Positions 17,036 to 27,284 of a DNA stretch of 64,000 nucleotides are shown here, piece after piece. Position 1 is the first letter of the stretch. Each line of letters begins with the position of its first letter. Source of the DNA: Candidatus Zixiibacteriota bacterium (GTDB taxonomy: Bacteria; Zixibacteria; MSB-5A5; GN15; FEB-12); the NCBI GenBank assembly GCA_040753875.1, contig JBFMDV010000023.1:62001-126000 (forward strand), given 5' to 3'. The notes under the pieces are model-generated. The model did not search any database. It saw only the letters and a program-made list of their open reading frames with translations, and had not been told where the DNA came from. The translations under genes and the position numbers were made by a program.

Positions 17036-17472
17036 AGGCAAAATACATTATCGGCGCCGTTATCATCGTGGTGTTCCTGGCCTGGGGGGCCTCGGCCTTC
17101 CTCAAAACGACCGTACAGTACGTCTCCTTGAACGAAGCGATAAAAAGCCAGCGGACAGTTCAGGTGATGGGGAAGGTCGATTTCAACCAGGTGAACTACA
17201 ACGCCGACTTGAAACGACTCGAGTTCGCCGTGTATGATCCGCAGTCGGCAGATTCGACGACCGCCTGGCGAATGAAAGTCATGTACTACGGTGTGGTGCC
17301 CGGAAATTTCGATCAGGCAAAATCGGTCGTGCTCAAGGGCAAAGCGAACGATGGCGTATTTGTGGCCGAACAGATGCTGGTGAAGTGCCCCTCTAAATAT
17401 CAGGGCGAGGGCGGGCAGGAATACCAGGATATGAAAAAACATGATGAGGGCGTGGGTTCGTCCGACGTCTAA
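17032..17472 (+). CDS. ccmE: Haem chaperone CcmE, CxxxY type
   Basis: CcmE carries haem covalently between CcmC and CcmF. The 146-residue protein has an N-terminal membrane anchor and an OB-fold domain (VMGKVDFNQVNYN, VVPGNFDQAKSVVLKGKAN, FVAEQMLVKCPSKYQ). The usual haem-binding HxxxY is replaced by CPSKY, so the attachment residue is predicted to be cysteine, as in the atypical CcmE proteins of some anaerobes and archaea. The tail is acidic and ends shortly before ccmF, which starts 2 nt later. Confidence 0.93.
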   Translation: MKAKYIIGAVIIVVFLAWGASAFLKTTVQYVSLNEAIKSQRTVQVMGKVDFNQVNYNADLKRLEFAVYDPQSADSTTAWRMKVMYYGVVPGNFDQAKSVVLKGKANDGVFVAEQMLVKCPSKYQGEGGQEYQDMKKHDEGVGSSDV

Positions 17473-17474
17473 AC

Positions 17475-19889
17475 ATGACTGCACAGATCCCGGGCGAGCT
17501 TCTCATCTTCGGCGCCTTTGCCGTTAACCTAGTAGCGGGATTTGCATTTCTTCGTGCCACTCGCGGTGATGCGAGCTATGCGCGGCTGGCCAATCGCGCT
17601 TACGCGCTATTCACCGTTCTTGTCGGATTGGCAGTCGCGTATCTGTACTTCCTTTTCTATTCGCATAATTACGCTTTCAAATACGTGTTCGAATACTCAG
17701 CGCGGGATCAATCCAATTTCTATATCCTCTCGGCGTTTTGGGGTGGGCAGGAAGGAACCTACCTGTTATGGCTGTTCTTCAACGCACTGTTCGGATTCAT
17801 AATCATAAGGAAAGGGGCTCAATACGCATCTTGGGCGATGGTTGTATACAGCATCATCAACCTGTTTTTTCTGGCGATTCTCATCAAGCTCTCGCCGTTC
17901 GCTTTGCTTCCGGAGCCGGCTCTTGACGGCCTCGGATTGAATCCACTCCTGAGAGACCCCTGGATGGTGATTCACCCGCCGGTGATCTTTGTAGGCTATG
18001 CCATGGCGGCAGTTCCGTTCGCCATAGCGATGGCTGCTCTGATACTAAACGACTATCAGGGCTGGGCTAGGCGAGTGTTTCCGTGGGTGGCGGTGACAGC
18101 CTTCGCGCTTGGTGCCGGCAATATTCTGGGAGGATTCTGGGCCTACAAGACTCTTGGTTGGGGCGGATACTGGGGCTGGGATCCGGTTGAGAATTCCTCG
18201 TTCGTTCCGTGGGTAATCGCACTGGCGCTGGTGCATGGACTGATCGTCGAACGGCGCTCGGAAGCGCTGCGAAAAACGAACATCCTACTGACTGCTTTTG
18301 TGTTTTTGCTGGTCGTATACGGCACGTTTCTGACCCGAAGCGGGGTATTGGCGGATTTCTCGGTTCACAGCTTCACCGATCTTGGGATCAACAATCTGCT
18401 TATCGGCTTCATGGTGTTCTTCGTGGTCTTGACGGCAGCGCTGTTCGCCTGGAGAGCCCGGAGCATTCGCTCCCTGCCGCTGAACTACAATTTTTATGGA
18501 CGTGAATTCTCGTTGTTTGCGGGATTGGTCATGCTCACGCTGTTTGGCCTAGTGGTCCTGGTCTGGACTTCGCTGCCTCTTCTGACCAGACTGGTTGGAA
18601 TTGAACCGCGCGCGGCCGCCCTTTCCACCTACAACGATTTCGCGCTCCCCCTGGCTACACTGATGGCGTTTCTGCTGGCTATCTCACCGGTAGTAGATTT
18701 CTCGGAGTTCAAACCACATCACTGGTCACGCAAACTGATGACCGGCGCGCTCGTGTCACTGGCGCTCGGATTTGGGCTGTTCTACCTAGTGCTCAAAGCG
18801 CCGCTGGTATTCGCAGTCATCTTTGCGCTTATCGCGACCGGACTGTTCATGTATCTCCTGAAGAAGGTCCTGGTGCGCTTGCTGGCGCCCGCACTGGTGG
18901 CGCTGGCCGGAACGATCACCGCCTGTCTCTGGCTCGGCGTAACCGATTACTCGTACATTTTGTTTTTTGCGACGGCTGCAATGGCGGCCGTTTCTAATGT
19001 CATCGCATTAGCCGGTTACTTTCCGGCTCGGTGGAAGCTCATAGGAGGCCACCTGACGCATGTCGGGTTCGGATTGATGTTAATCGGGATTCTGGCATCG
19101 TCGGCCCTTTCAACCGGCGAAAAGCTGGTCATTCCACGCGGCGAAGCCGGCCGGGCATTTGGGCGAGAGATTCGTTACAGTGGCATGGCCTTTGACATCA
19201 ATCACCCGAACAATGAACTCGTTTTGTCGCTCGATACCGGTGACGGTCCCAGCGAAATCCGCCCCCAGCTTTATTTTTCCGAGCGCATGCAGGGGATCAT
19301 GCGCAAACCGTATGTCGACCGTTCACTCCTATACGATCTGTACCTGGCGCCGGAGCAGATCGAACCCGGCAATACGGGAGAGAGCCTCGTTATCAGGAAA
19401 GGGGAGACGAAAAGAATCGGTGACATTGAACTCACGTTCGATGGGTACGACATGAAAGGGGCACATGGTGAATCCATGGAGTCGGGCATGCGTGTGGCAG
19501 CGAGATTGGCAGTTAAAATCGGAAATGATGCGAGAGCGGTAGCTCCAGCCCTTGTGCAGGAGATGGGGACCGATGGCTCAGCTAAGGTCATCAGCCAGCC
19601 GGCCGTCATTCGAAGTTCGGGCAAGGAGTACAGTGTCACGATCGAGCAGATTTTGGCGGACCAGGGAGCAGTGGCGCTTAGTATCCCCGGATTGACCGAT
19701 ACCAATACGCCTGACCGCCTGATCCTTGACATCTCTCGCAAACCGATCATCAATCTGGTCTGGACAGGGGCGATTCTCATACTCTTTGGTTCATTGATCG
19801 TCTATGTACGCCGCCGCGAAGAAATGGTGCGCACCACAGCCCTACCGGTAGCTTCCAAAGAGTCGGTGCCGCAGCAGGCGACACCGTAA
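17475..19889 (+). CDS. ccmF: Haem lyase CcmF
   Basis: CcmF attaches haem to CXXCH motifs of exported apocytochromes. The 804-residue protein is a large polytopic membrane protein, with the WWD haem motif GWGGYWGWDPVENSSFVPW near residue 230 and conserved TRSGVLADFSVHSF. The C-terminal third holds an extended periplasmic domain between the last membrane helices (FGREIRYSGMAFDINHPN to about residue 750), longer than in enterobacterial CcmF of about 650 residues. With seven cytochromes in this window carrying 91 CXXCH motifs, demand for this enzyme should be high. Confidence 0.95.
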   Translation: MTAQIPGELLIFGAFAVNLVAGFAFLRATRGDASYARLANRAYALFTVLVGLAVAYLYFLFYSHNYAFKYVFEYSARDQSNFYILSAFWGGQEGTYLLWLFFNALFGFIIIRKGAQYASWAMVVYSIINLFFLAILIKLSPFALLPEPALDGLGLNPLLRDPWMVIHPPVIFVGYAMAAVPFAIAMAALILNDYQGWARRVFPWVAVTAFALGAGNILGGFWAYKTLGWGGYWGWDPVENSSFVPWVIALALVHGLIVERRSEALRKTNILLTAFVFLLVVYGTFLTRSGVLADFSVHSFTDLGINNLLIGFMVFFVVLTAALFAWRARSIRSLPLNYNFYGREFSLFAGLVMLTLFGLVVLVWTSLPLLTRLVGIEPRAAALSTYNDFALPLATLMAFLLAISPVVDFSEFKPHHWSRKLMTGALVSLALGFGLFYLVLKAPLVFAVIFALIATGLFMYLLKKVLVRLLAPALVALAGTITACLWLGVTDYSYILFFATAAMAAVSNVIALAGYFPARWKLIGGHLTHVGFGLMLIGILASSALSTGEKLVIPRGEAGRAFGREIRYSGMAFDINHPNNELVLSLDTGDGPSEIRPQLYFSERMQGIMRKPYVDRSLLYDLYLAPEQIEPGNTGESLVIRKGETKRIGDIELTFDGYDMKGAHGESMESGMRVAARLAVKIGNDARAVAPALVQEMGTDGSAKVISQPAVIRSSGKEYSVTIEQILADQGAVALSIPGLTDTNTPDRLILDISRKPIINLVWTGAILILFGSLIVYVRRREEMVRTTALPVASKESVPQQATP

Positions 19890-20011
19890 GAGCCTCTCGT
19901 TTCGCCTTCCAACTCGTATCATTAGGCCCCACAGCGAATTAAAGGCGCACTTCAGAGTGGTCTATTGGCCCCAATATTGCCCTAAGATAGTCATTTAGGT
20001 CTATTTGAACC

Positions 20012-20046
20012 TTGACACGAGGTCCAGATTGTTATATTTTTCACAA
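20012..20046 (+). promoter_or_regulatory. Promoter and palindromic operator of the 11-haem cytochrome
   Basis: TTGACA (20012-20017) is a perfect -35 box; 17 nt later TATTTT (20035-20040) can serve as -10. The 18-bp palindrome TTGTTATATTTTTCACAA (20029-20046) covers that -10 region, the arrangement expected for a repressor. It is the same motif as at 5687, 29782 and 41704. The rest of 19890-20137 holds no gene. Confidence 0.6.
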
Positions 20047-20137
20047 AAGACTGGTGATACAACACGATTATCGTGTCGATTACACCAGCTGGGACGGTAT
20101 GAGAGCGATGGCACGACAAATGGACCGAGGTGACTCG

Positions 20138-22111
20138 ATGATAATAGTGCGGTTTCTGGCACTGGCGATCACGCTGGCATTGGCGGGGGGACTCAAGGCG
20201 CAAGACGACAATCAGAGTTGTCTCACTTGTCATGCCGAACAGGGCATGACCGGCGTAAACGCGCATGGGGAAGAGATTCCGATGACCGTGGTGCAGGCGT
20301 CGCTGGACTCATCGATTCACAAGGGCATGAGCTGTATCGATTGCCATGTTGACCTGGCCGGCACCCAGGACTATCCCCACAAAGAAGCGATCGGAAAGGT
20401 CGATTGCGGGGTCTGCCACGATGATGTCAAGCAGGTGTATCTGACATCGGCACACGGTACCGCGCGCCAGGACAATCCAAATGCCCCAACATGTGCGTCG
20501 TGTCACGGCAAGCACAATATCCGTCCCGATTCCGATCCGGCCTCGATGGCATCGCCGAAAAACCTCCCGTATACCTGCTCGTCCTGCCACGCCAAGATCG
20601 TGCTGAAGAGCGATCCGGATATACGAATCGCAAACTCCTTTGACCGCTACATGCGCGGCATTCACGCCCAAGGGATAGCCAAGGGGATTGGCTCCGCGGC
20701 CACCTGCAACGACTGCCACGGAATGCACGATTTGCGGAAGGCATCGGATCCCAAGTCCCTGGTCAACAAGATGAATATTCCGATGACGTGCGCCAAGTGC
20801 CACAACGATATTTACATCCAGTACAGCCGGGGGATACACGGCAAGGCACTGGCGGCAGGGATATTGGATGCTCCCAACTGCACGGACTGTCATGGTGAGC
20901 ACTCTATTCTGGAGATCAACGATCCCAACTCGCCAGTTAATTCCGCCAACATTGCGGACTACGTGTGCTCCAAGTGCCACAACGACCCGCGTATTGTTGA
21001 GAAGTATGGGTTGGCGAAGGGGAAATTCAGTTCCTATCAGGATTCGTACCATGGGCTGGCAGTGAAGGGCGGGTCGGTGAAAGCCGCCAACTGCGCCTCC
21101 TGCCACATGGCGCATGAGATCCTGCCAAGTGCCAACCCGGCGTCGTCGGTGAACAAAGAGAACATCACCTCGACCTGCCAGAAATGTCACCCGAAAGCGA
21201 ACCTGGCGTTCGCGACCAGCTATTCACACAACACGGCGGAGGCGGAATTCAGCGCGCTGGACGCCTGGGTCAGGAACATTTACATCATCGCCATTGTGCT
21301 GATCATCGGCGCTATGCTCGTACACAACCTGATCATTGTCAGCCGGTACGTTGTTGTGAAACATCGCCAAAACAAGGCGATGCCGACGGTTCAGCGGTTT
21401 ACGGGCGGCATGGTCTTTCAGCACCTGGTCCTGACCGTGGCGTTCATCATCCTGGTCATTACCGGATTCGCCCTTCGCTACCCCAACGAATGGTGGGTGC
21501 GGGTGTTGAATTTCGTAGGCATCTATGAGGATACACGCTCCGTCATTCACCGGATCGCAGCGGTATTCCTGATCTATATTTCTGTCCATCACGCGCTGTT
21601 CCTGCTCCTGACGCGCCGGGGCAAAGAAGAGATGAAGGCAATGCTTCCGATTAAGGAAGACGCCGTCAACATCAAGAAGAACCTGATGTACTATCTTGGC
21701 AAAGCGGTCGAGCGCCCCAGGTTCGATCGATATGATTACACCGAGAAAGCGGAGTATTGGGCGCTGGTATGGGGCACGTTGGTCATGGCCCTGACCGGAT
21801 TTATCCTCTGGTTCCCGACATTCTTCACCGGGTTTCTGCCGCCGTGGATCGTGAAGATCGCGGAGACTGTGCATCTGTACGAGGCCTGGCTGGCCACGCT
21901 GGCGATCGCGGTTTTTCACTTCTTCTTTGTCATTTTCCATCCCGACCAGTACCCCATGTCTCTCACCTGGATCACCGGCCAGATGACAATTGAATCGTGC
22001 AAACATCATCATCCCAAGTGGTATGAGCGTATAACAAGTGAGGATGAACACAGGGAACTGTCGAAAGAGAGCCAGACAACTCACAGGGATGTGCGAAGCC
22101 CGCGCGAGTAG
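20138..22111 (+). CDS. 11-haem cytochrome c fused to cytochrome b-type membrane domain
   Basis: The start at ATG 20138 has GAGG 7 nt upstream and leads into a signal peptide (MIIVRFLALAITLALAGG). Residues about 25-370 contain eleven CXXCH motifs, similar to NrfB/NapC-like multihaem domains. A membrane part follows with about five helices resembling the b561/formate dehydrogenase gamma type (FQHLVLTVAFIILVITGFAL, SVIHRIAAVFLIYISVHH, LAIAVFHFFFVIFH); paired histidines could ligate b haems. The joint architecture suggests quinol oxidation at the membrane with electrons passed to the periplasmic haem chain. It lies directly after the ccm genes under an operator-bearing promoter. Confidence 0.85.
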   Translation: MIIVRFLALAITLALAGGLKAQDDNQSCLTCHAEQGMTGVNAHGEEIPMTVVQASLDSSIHKGMSCIDCHVDLAGTQDYPHKEAIGKVDCGVCHDDVKQVYLTSAHGTARQDNPNAPTCASCHGKHNIRPDSDPASMASPKNLPYTCSSCHAKIVLKSDPDIRIANSFDRYMRGIHAQGIAKGIGSAATCNDCHGMHDLRKASDPKSLVNKMNIPMTCAKCHNDIYIQYSRGIHGKALAAGILDAPNCTDCHGEHSILEINDPNSPVNSANIADYVCSKCHNDPRIVEKYGLAKGKFSSYQDSYHGLAVKGGSVKAANCASCHMAHEILPSANPASSVNKENITSTCQKCHPKANLAFATSYSHNTAEAEFSALDAWVRNIYIIAIVLIIGAMLVHNLIIVSRYVVVKHRQNKAMPTVQRFTGGMVFQHLVLTVAFIILVITGFALRYPNEWWVRVLNFVGIYEDTRSVIHRIAAVFLIYISVHHALFLLLTRRGKEEMKAMLPIKEDAVNIKKNLMYYLGKAVERPRFDRYDYTEKAEYWALVWGTLVMALTGFILWFPTFFTGFLPPWIVKIAETVHLYEAWLATLAIAVFHFFFVIFHPDQYPMSLTWITGQMTIESCKHHHPKWYERITSEDEHRELSKESQTTHRDVRSPRE

Positions 22112-22138
22112 TTTTTGATCGACAGCTTTCCCGACTTG

Positions 22139-22178
22139 AACCGGCGCATCCAAGGATGGTTGCGCCGGTTGTTTTTTT
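22139..22178 (+). terminator. Strong intrinsic terminator after the cytochrome b/c fusion
   Basis: A perfect 10-bp stem, AACCGGCGCA (22139-22148) with TGCGCCGGTT (22161-22170), is followed by G and seven Ts. Confidence 0.92.
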
Positions 22179-22389
22179 GACAGCACCAAAAGCCCGACGC
22201 TGGAACTCTCGTGCCCGCTTGAGTATATAATCCCATTGATGAAAAAGTTCGCCGCTCAGAGGGTCGGCCCATGCTCTTGACAGAGTCCCTGATTAGCTGT
22301 TATGTTGTCAACCCGTTTGTCGTTCGAATGGTCCTCGAACCGACATACCGGAATCACCACAGGCTCAAAGTTTGTCGCGAGGGAAGAGG

Positions 22390-23154
22390 ATGGAGAAAGA
22401 GTCGGTAACGATGATCGAAGCCCGGGGGCTGTCGAAGTTCTATGGCCCCTTTGTGGCCATCAAAGAGATTTCATTCACCATACCACGAGGTCAGATTGTG
22501 GCATTTCTTGGCCCGAATGGGGCAGGCAAATCTACCACTATGCGGATCCTGAGCGGCTACTTGGCCCCCAGCGAAGGGAGCGCGAGCATCGCCGGGTGCG
22601 ACGTGATCGCGGACCGGCTGGAGGCAGCCCGGCACCTTGGGTACCTGCCTGAAAACGGTCCCCTCTACGACTCCATGACGCCCCTTGAACTCCTTCGTTT
22701 TTTCGGCGAAGTGCGTGGCCTCGCGCCGGCGCATTTGGCCCATCGCATTGAGACCGTAGCGTCGCAGTGCGCATTAGCAGACGTTTTGGAGAAGCCCATA
22801 GGCAAGCTCTCACGTGGTTATCGCCAGCGGGTCGGTCTGGCTCAGGCGCTGCTGCATGACCCGGATGTACTCATTATGGACGAGCCCACCGCCGGTCTCG
22901 ACCCCAACCAGATCCGGGACTTTCGGCACAACATCGTAGAGCTTGGCAAGTCCAAGACCATTCTGATGTCAACGCACATCCTCCAGGAAGTCACGGCAAT
23001 CGCACAGCGCGTGTTATTCGTGCACGAAGGAAGACTGGTTTTTGATGGCACGCCTCAGGATCTTGTTAAGAGCGGATCGCTTGAAGAAACGTTCTATACG
23101 ATGACGGCCCCGACGCCAGTGGCGGCCCGCGTGGCCGAGGGAGGGGCGCTGTGA
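22390..23154 (+). CDS. ABC transporter ATP-binding protein, GldA/NosF-like
   Basis: The 254-residue ATPase has Walker [10 protein letters not shown], signature [15 protein letters not shown], Walker [13 protein letters not shown] and the switch histidine in STHILQEV. It precedes a fused permease/GldG-type protein and a DUF4340 protein, the set seen in GldA-GldF-GldG-like exporters. The ATG at 22390 is preferred; an ATG at 22411 is possible. Its stop overlaps the next start as GTGA. The exported cargo is unknown. Confidence 0.9.
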   Translation: MEKESVTMIEARGLSKFYGPFVAIKEISFTIPRGQIVAFLGPNGAGKSTTMRILSGYLAPSEGSASIAGCDVIADRLEAARHLGYLPENGPLYDSMTPLELLRFFGEVRGLAPAHLAHRIETVASQCALADVLEKPIGKLSRGYRQRVGLAQALLHDPDVLIMDEPTAGLDPNQIRDFRHNIVELGKSKTILMSTHILQEVTAIAQRVLFVHEGRLVFDGTPQDLVKSGSLEETFYTMTAPTPVAARVAEGGAL

Positions 23155-25805
23155 AAATCAATTGGACGGCCACGAAAGCCATCATGAGACGCGACCTGCG
23201 CGCCTATTTCAGCAGCCCCACCGGATATGTGTTTACGACACTCTTCATTCTGCTAAGTGCTGCCGCGGCATTCTGGCAGGAGCGATTCTTCGCCGACAAC
23301 CTTGCCAACCTCGATCAGCTTAACCGGTATTTCCCCTTCATACTGCTGTTCTACATCCCGGCTCTTACCATGAACATCTGGGCGGAGGAACGGAAACAGG
23401 GCACCGATGAACTCCTGCTGACACTACCAATATCCGACCTTGAAGTCGTGGCGGGGAAGTACATGGCCTCACTGGCGATTTATACGGCGGCACTTGTCCT
23501 TTCGCTAAGCCATGTTATTGTGCTGTATTGGCTTGGTAGTCCCGACCTTGGGCTGACGATCGGAAATTATTTTGGTTTTTGGTTGTTAGGTGCCTCTCTG
23601 CTTGCCGTGGGGATGCTGGCATCGCTGCTGACCAGCAATCTGACAGTGGGATTCATTCTCGGCGCCGTCTTTTGCTCCGTCTTCATCTTTGGGAGTTCGG
23701 CTTCGGTGGTCCTGAGTGACACACTCCAGCACTGGTTCGCTCCGATCGGCCTGTTCGACCCATTCAATGATTTTGCGCAAGGCATAATCGGACTTTCCGG
23801 TCTGCTATATTTTGTCACGATGTCAGCCGTGTTCCTTTACTTGAATGTCGTTCTGCTGAGCCGCCGCCATTGGCCCAAAGAGGCCGGCGGATATCGCTAT
23901 TGGCTCCACCATCTGGCAAGAGGTATAGCCGTGGTAATCGCGGCCATCAGTCTGAACATCCTCAGTCAGCGCACGGCCCTTCGTCTGGACGTCACCGCCG
24001 AGCAGCTACATTCGCTGTCGCCCGAAACGAAACAACTCATACGGGAGATCCCTGTCGATCGGCCGGTGTTGATCCAGGCCTACATCAGCCCTGAGGTCCC
24101 GCGAGCTTACGTCGAAACCCGTGCGAATCTTTTGAGCACGCTGCGCGAAATCGAGGCGCTGGGTGGCTCCCGATTGCAGGTAGCAGTCAAGGAGACGGAG
24201 CCGTTTAGCGATCGGGCGCGCGAAGCACGCGAGAAATTTGGCATTGGGCCCAAAGAAGTCATGAGTTCCGAAAGCGCCCGCACCAGCAGTTCCCAAGTAT
24301 ATCTCGGGTTAGCCTTCACCAGCGGGCCAAGAGAAGAGGTGATTCCGTTCTTCGACCGGGGTCTAGTGCCGGAGTATGAGTTGACGCGTTCTATTCGGGT
24401 CGTGGCCAACACGCAGCGCAAGCGGATCGGCGTGCTCCAGACTGATGCCAAGTTGTTCGGTGGTTTTGATTTCGAGTCGATGAGCAACAACCCGGCCTGG
24501 TCGGTCGTGGAGGAACTCAAAAAACAATATGAGGTCGTACAGATTTCCGCCTCTGATTCGATCGGAGAGAATGTCGATGCCCTGCTGGCAGTCATGCCAT
24601 CGACCCTGCCCCAGCCGGAACTAGACCAGCTTGCCGCCTACGTGCTCGCCGGTCACCCGACGCTGCTAGTCGACGATCCGCTCCCGATGTTCGATGTCGG
24701 CTTGTCACCAGCGCTGCCGTCAGGCGCACAGACCAACCCGTTCATGCGTCAGAATCAGCCTGAGCCGAAGCCAAAGGGAGATATTGAAGGATTCATGGCC
24801 AAACTGGGTGTGAACTGGAAGTCGCAGCAGTTGGTCTGGGACAGTTATAACCCTCACCCAGACCTGATCCAGCTTCCGCCGGAAGTGATTTTCATGGCGC
24901 GCGGCAATCCGAGTGCTGAGCCGTTCGCACAGGAGAATCCGGCGACTGCAGGGCTCCAGGAAGCAGTGTTCATGTACCCGGGCTATCTCTACAAGGCTGT
25001 GGAGAGTAAAATAGGGTTCACACCGCTTTTGCGAACCGGCCGGGTCTCAGGCATGCTTCGGTGGGATCAGGTAGTCCAACGCAGTTTCTTCGGGATGGGG
25101 ATCAATCGCAATATTCGCCGCCAGGCCGGCAACGATTCATATATACTTGCTGCCGAAGTAACCGGTATGCCGACCGATTCGCCCGACGCCCGCAACATCA
25201 AAGCAATTGTCGTTGCTGATGCCGACTTCATCTCGGAGCAGTTTTTCCGCATCCGCGAGCAGGGGATAGCCTCCCTCAACTTTGATAACGTCACCTTTTT
25301 CCTGAACTGCATAGACCTGCTGCTCGGAGACAAATCCTTTATAGCTCTTCGGAGCAAGCGGGTGAAATATCGAACCCTTGAAACGGTCGAGGCCCAGACG
25401 CGCGAGTTTGTCGAAAAGCGTCTGCAGGAAGAGAAGCAGGCCGAAACCGATGCTCAGAACGCATTGGACGAAGCCCGCAATAGATTGAATCAGAAGGTGG
25501 CGGAGGTACAGAACCGACCCGACCTGGATGCCCAAACGAAGGGGATCATGGTGCAGAACCTTCAGGAGGTGGAGAATCGCCGGTTCGAGGTAGTGAAAGC
25601 GAATATCGAAGCGAACAAGCAGGCCATGATCCAAAAGAGCAAGGAGAACATGGAGGCGTCGGTCCGGACGATTCAGACCCGCATCCGAAGTCTGGCCGTG
25701 CTTCTGCCGCCGGTTCCGGCGTTCGGGCTGGGGATCGTGATTTTCGTCAAGCGACGAAAACGGGAACGCGAGGGGGCTGTTGCGGCCAGAAGGTTGAGGA
25801 GCTAA
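23151..25805 (+). CDS. Fused ABC-2 permease and GldG-like auxiliary protein
   Basis: The 884-residue protein joins two units usually separate. Residues about 1-245 form an ABC-2 permease of six membrane helices (starting [20 protein letters not shown]). After another helix near 260 comes a large periplasmic GldG-type domain ([59 protein letters not shown]). A Glu/Gln/Ala-rich coiled coil (about 745-840) leads to a final membrane helix and a basic tail. The GTG start overlaps the ATPase gene. In Bacteroidota GldA/F/G relate to gliding; outside them the role is unclear, so motility should not be assumed. Confidence 0.88.
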   Translation: MKINWTATKAIMRRDLRAYFSSPTGYVFTTLFILLSAAAAFWQERFFADNLANLDQLNRYFPFILLFYIPALTMNIWAEERKQGTDELLLTLPISDLEVVAGKYMASLAIYTAALVLSLSHVIVLYWLGSPDLGLTIGNYFGFWLLGASLLAVGMLASLLTSNLTVGFILGAVFCSVFIFGSSASVVLSDTLQHWFAPIGLFDPFNDFAQGIIGLSGLLYFVTMSAVFLYLNVVLLSRRHWPKEAGGYRYWLHHLARGIAVVIAAISLNILSQRTALRLDVTAEQLHSLSPETKQLIREIPVDRPVLIQAYISPEVPRAYVETRANLLSTLREIEALGGSRLQVAVKETEPFSDRAREAREKFGIGPKEVMSSESARTSSSQVYLGLAFTSGPREEVIPFFDRGLVPEYELTRSIRVVANTQRKRIGVLQTDAKLFGGFDFESMSNNPAWSVVEELKKQYEVVQISASDSIGENVDALLAVMPSTLPQPELDQLAAYVLAGHPTLLVDDPLPMFDVGLSPALPSGAQTNPFMRQNQPEPKPKGDIEGFMAKLGVNWKSQQLVWDSYNPHPDLIQLPPEVIFMARGNPSAEPFAQENPATAGLQEAVFMYPGYLYKAVESKIGFTPLLRTGRVSGMLRWDQVVQRSFFGMGINRNIRRQAGNDSYILAAEVTGMPTDSPDARNIKAIVVADADFISEQFFRIREQGIASLNFDNVTFFLNCIDLLLGDKSFIALRSKRVKYRTLETVEAQTREFVEKRLQEEKQAETDAQNALDEARNRLNQKVAEVQNRPDLDAQTKGIMVQNLQEVENRRFEVVKANIEANKQAMIQKSKENMEASVRTIQTRIRSLAVLLPPVPAFGLGIVIFVKRRKREREGAVAARRLRS

Positions 25806-25808
25806 ACC

Positions 25809-27194
25809 ATGTACGAGAATAAGAAAACGCTGGCTTTCCTGGGCGTGGCGCTGGTATTGGCGATACTTGCGTTCGTTACGGCACCACGTCAGATCACGCC
25901 ACAGGCATTCTCCGATCAGGGTGAGCCGTTTTTCCCGGGCTTCACAGATCCAAATTCGGCCACAACTCTGGAAATCGTCTCGTACGACCCAGGCACCGGT
26001 TCGGCCAGCCCATTCAAGGTGACGTTCGATGGAGGCAAATGGATCATCCCGTCTCACAACAACTATCCTGCCGATGCCAAAGATCGCCTGGCCAAAACAG
26101 CCGCCGGCATTATCGATCTTCGGCGCGATGACTATCGCTCAGACAACGTCGCCGACTATGAGGCGTTCGGCGTGATCGATCCGCTTGAGGTGAGCGCCAC
26201 CGGATTGACCGGTCGCGGTACGCGCGTGACCGTGAAAGGAACTGATGGTAACGTGTTGGCGGATTTCATCGTCGGTAACGCGGTTGCGGGAATGTCCGGC
26301 GCCCGGTTTGTCCGGGTACCATCAGAAAAGCGCGTTTATGCGGTGAAAACCAACGTCGACCTGTCCGGGCGTTTTGAAGACTGGGTGGAAAAGGACCTAC
26401 TCAAGGTCAGCAAAGGTCAGATCGATCAGGTCATTCTAAAAGACTATTCCATAAACGAGCGGACGTTGTCGGTCGACCAGAGAGATAACCTGGAGCTGAC
26501 TCTTAAGGACGGTGTCTGGAAAGCCAACCGAACAGGCGGCGACCAGATTGTTGACTCTGTCACGATGCAGGGATTGCTGACTGCACTCGATGAATTGACG
26601 CTGGCAGGAGTCCGCACCAAACCTGCTGGATTATCGCAGAGTCTTCAGGCATCCTCCGGACAACACCAGATAACCCAGCAGGACGTGGCGTCTCTGCAGA
26701 GCAAGGGGTTCTACCTGTCTCGCGACGGCCAGCTACTCTCCAACGAAGGAGAATTGAAAGTCCGCACGAAACAGGGAGTGCTGTACACTCTGCGTTTCGG
26801 TGAAGTGCTGTATGGCACCGGGCTTTCGGTTTCTGCCGGCGCCGATGACGGGGCACAATCTCAGTCAGGGGGCGCCGCCAATCGGTACCTATTTGTCACC
26901 GCGAATTTCGATGTTTCCGGCCTTCCGGAGCCAAAGCGCCCCAAAGACGAGTTATACAAAAATAAGCCGGATAGCCTGCTCAGTGAGGCTGACAAGGCGA
27001 ACAAGACACTTGGCGAAGCATATGATCGTTGGGTTCGTGATGTCGAGAGTGCGAGGAAGACGGTCGACGATCTTAACGCGCGATTTGCGGACTGGTACTA
27101 TGTCATCTCCCAAGCCAGTTTTGACAAGTTGCATCTTTCGCGAAAGGACCTCGTGGTCAGCAAGAAGAAGTCTGAGGGGAAGACCACAGGTTGA
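25809..27194 (+). CDS. DUF4340-type membrane-anchored protein
   Basis: The 461-residue protein has one N-terminal membrane anchor (TLAFLGVALVLAILAFVTA) and a long periplasmic region with the repeated beta-rich pattern of DUF4340 (FDGGKWIIPSHNNYPADA, FGVIDPLEVSATG, VYAVKTNVDLSGRFEDWVEK). It starts 3 nt after the permease/GldG gene and is regularly found with such transporters, so it is probably a periplasmic partner of the same complex. The C-terminus is charged and may be helical. There is no enzymatic motif. Confidence 0.82.
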   Translation: MYENKKTLAFLGVALVLAILAFVTAPRQITPQAFSDQGEPFFPGFTDPNSATTLEIVSYDPGTGSASPFKVTFDGGKWIIPSHNNYPADAKDRLAKTAAGIIDLRRDDYRSDNVADYEAFGVIDPLEVSATGLTGRGTRVTVKGTDGNVLADFIVGNAVAGMSGARFVRVPSEKRVYAVKTNVDLSGRFEDWVEKDLLKVSKGQIDQVILKDYSINERTLSVDQRDNLELTLKDGVWKANRTGGDQIVDSVTMQGLLTALDELTLAGVRTKPAGLSQSLQASSGQHQITQQDVASLQSKGFYLSRDGQLLSNEGELKVRTKQGVLYTLRFGEVLYGTGLSVSAGADDGAQSQSGGAANRYLFVTANFDVSGLPEPKRPKDELYKNKPDSLLSEADKANKTLGEAYDRWVRDVESARKTVDDLNARFADWYYVISQASFDKLHLSRKDLVVSKKKSEGKTTG

Positions 27195-27225
27195 TCTGAC
27201 CGGGGGGGGAATCATCCAAAGAATC

Positions 27226-27257
27226 ACGGGAGCGTCGCAAATCGGCGCTCCCGTTTC
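27226..27257 (+). terminator. Bidirectional terminator between convergent operons
   Basis: ACGGGAGCG (27226-27234) pairs with CGCTCCCGT (27246-27254), followed by TTT on the plus strand and a short T-rich run on the minus strand, between the DUF4340 gene and the convergent cytochrome gene. Confidence 0.75.
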
Positions 27258-27284
27258 AATTACCAGTAATCAGCGTGCGTTAAT

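Noticed and set aside
20012-20137. Upstream start for the 11-haem fusion at 20012
   Set aside because: It would translate through the -35 box and operator and lacks a signal peptide; ATG 20138 has a ribosome site and signal sequence.
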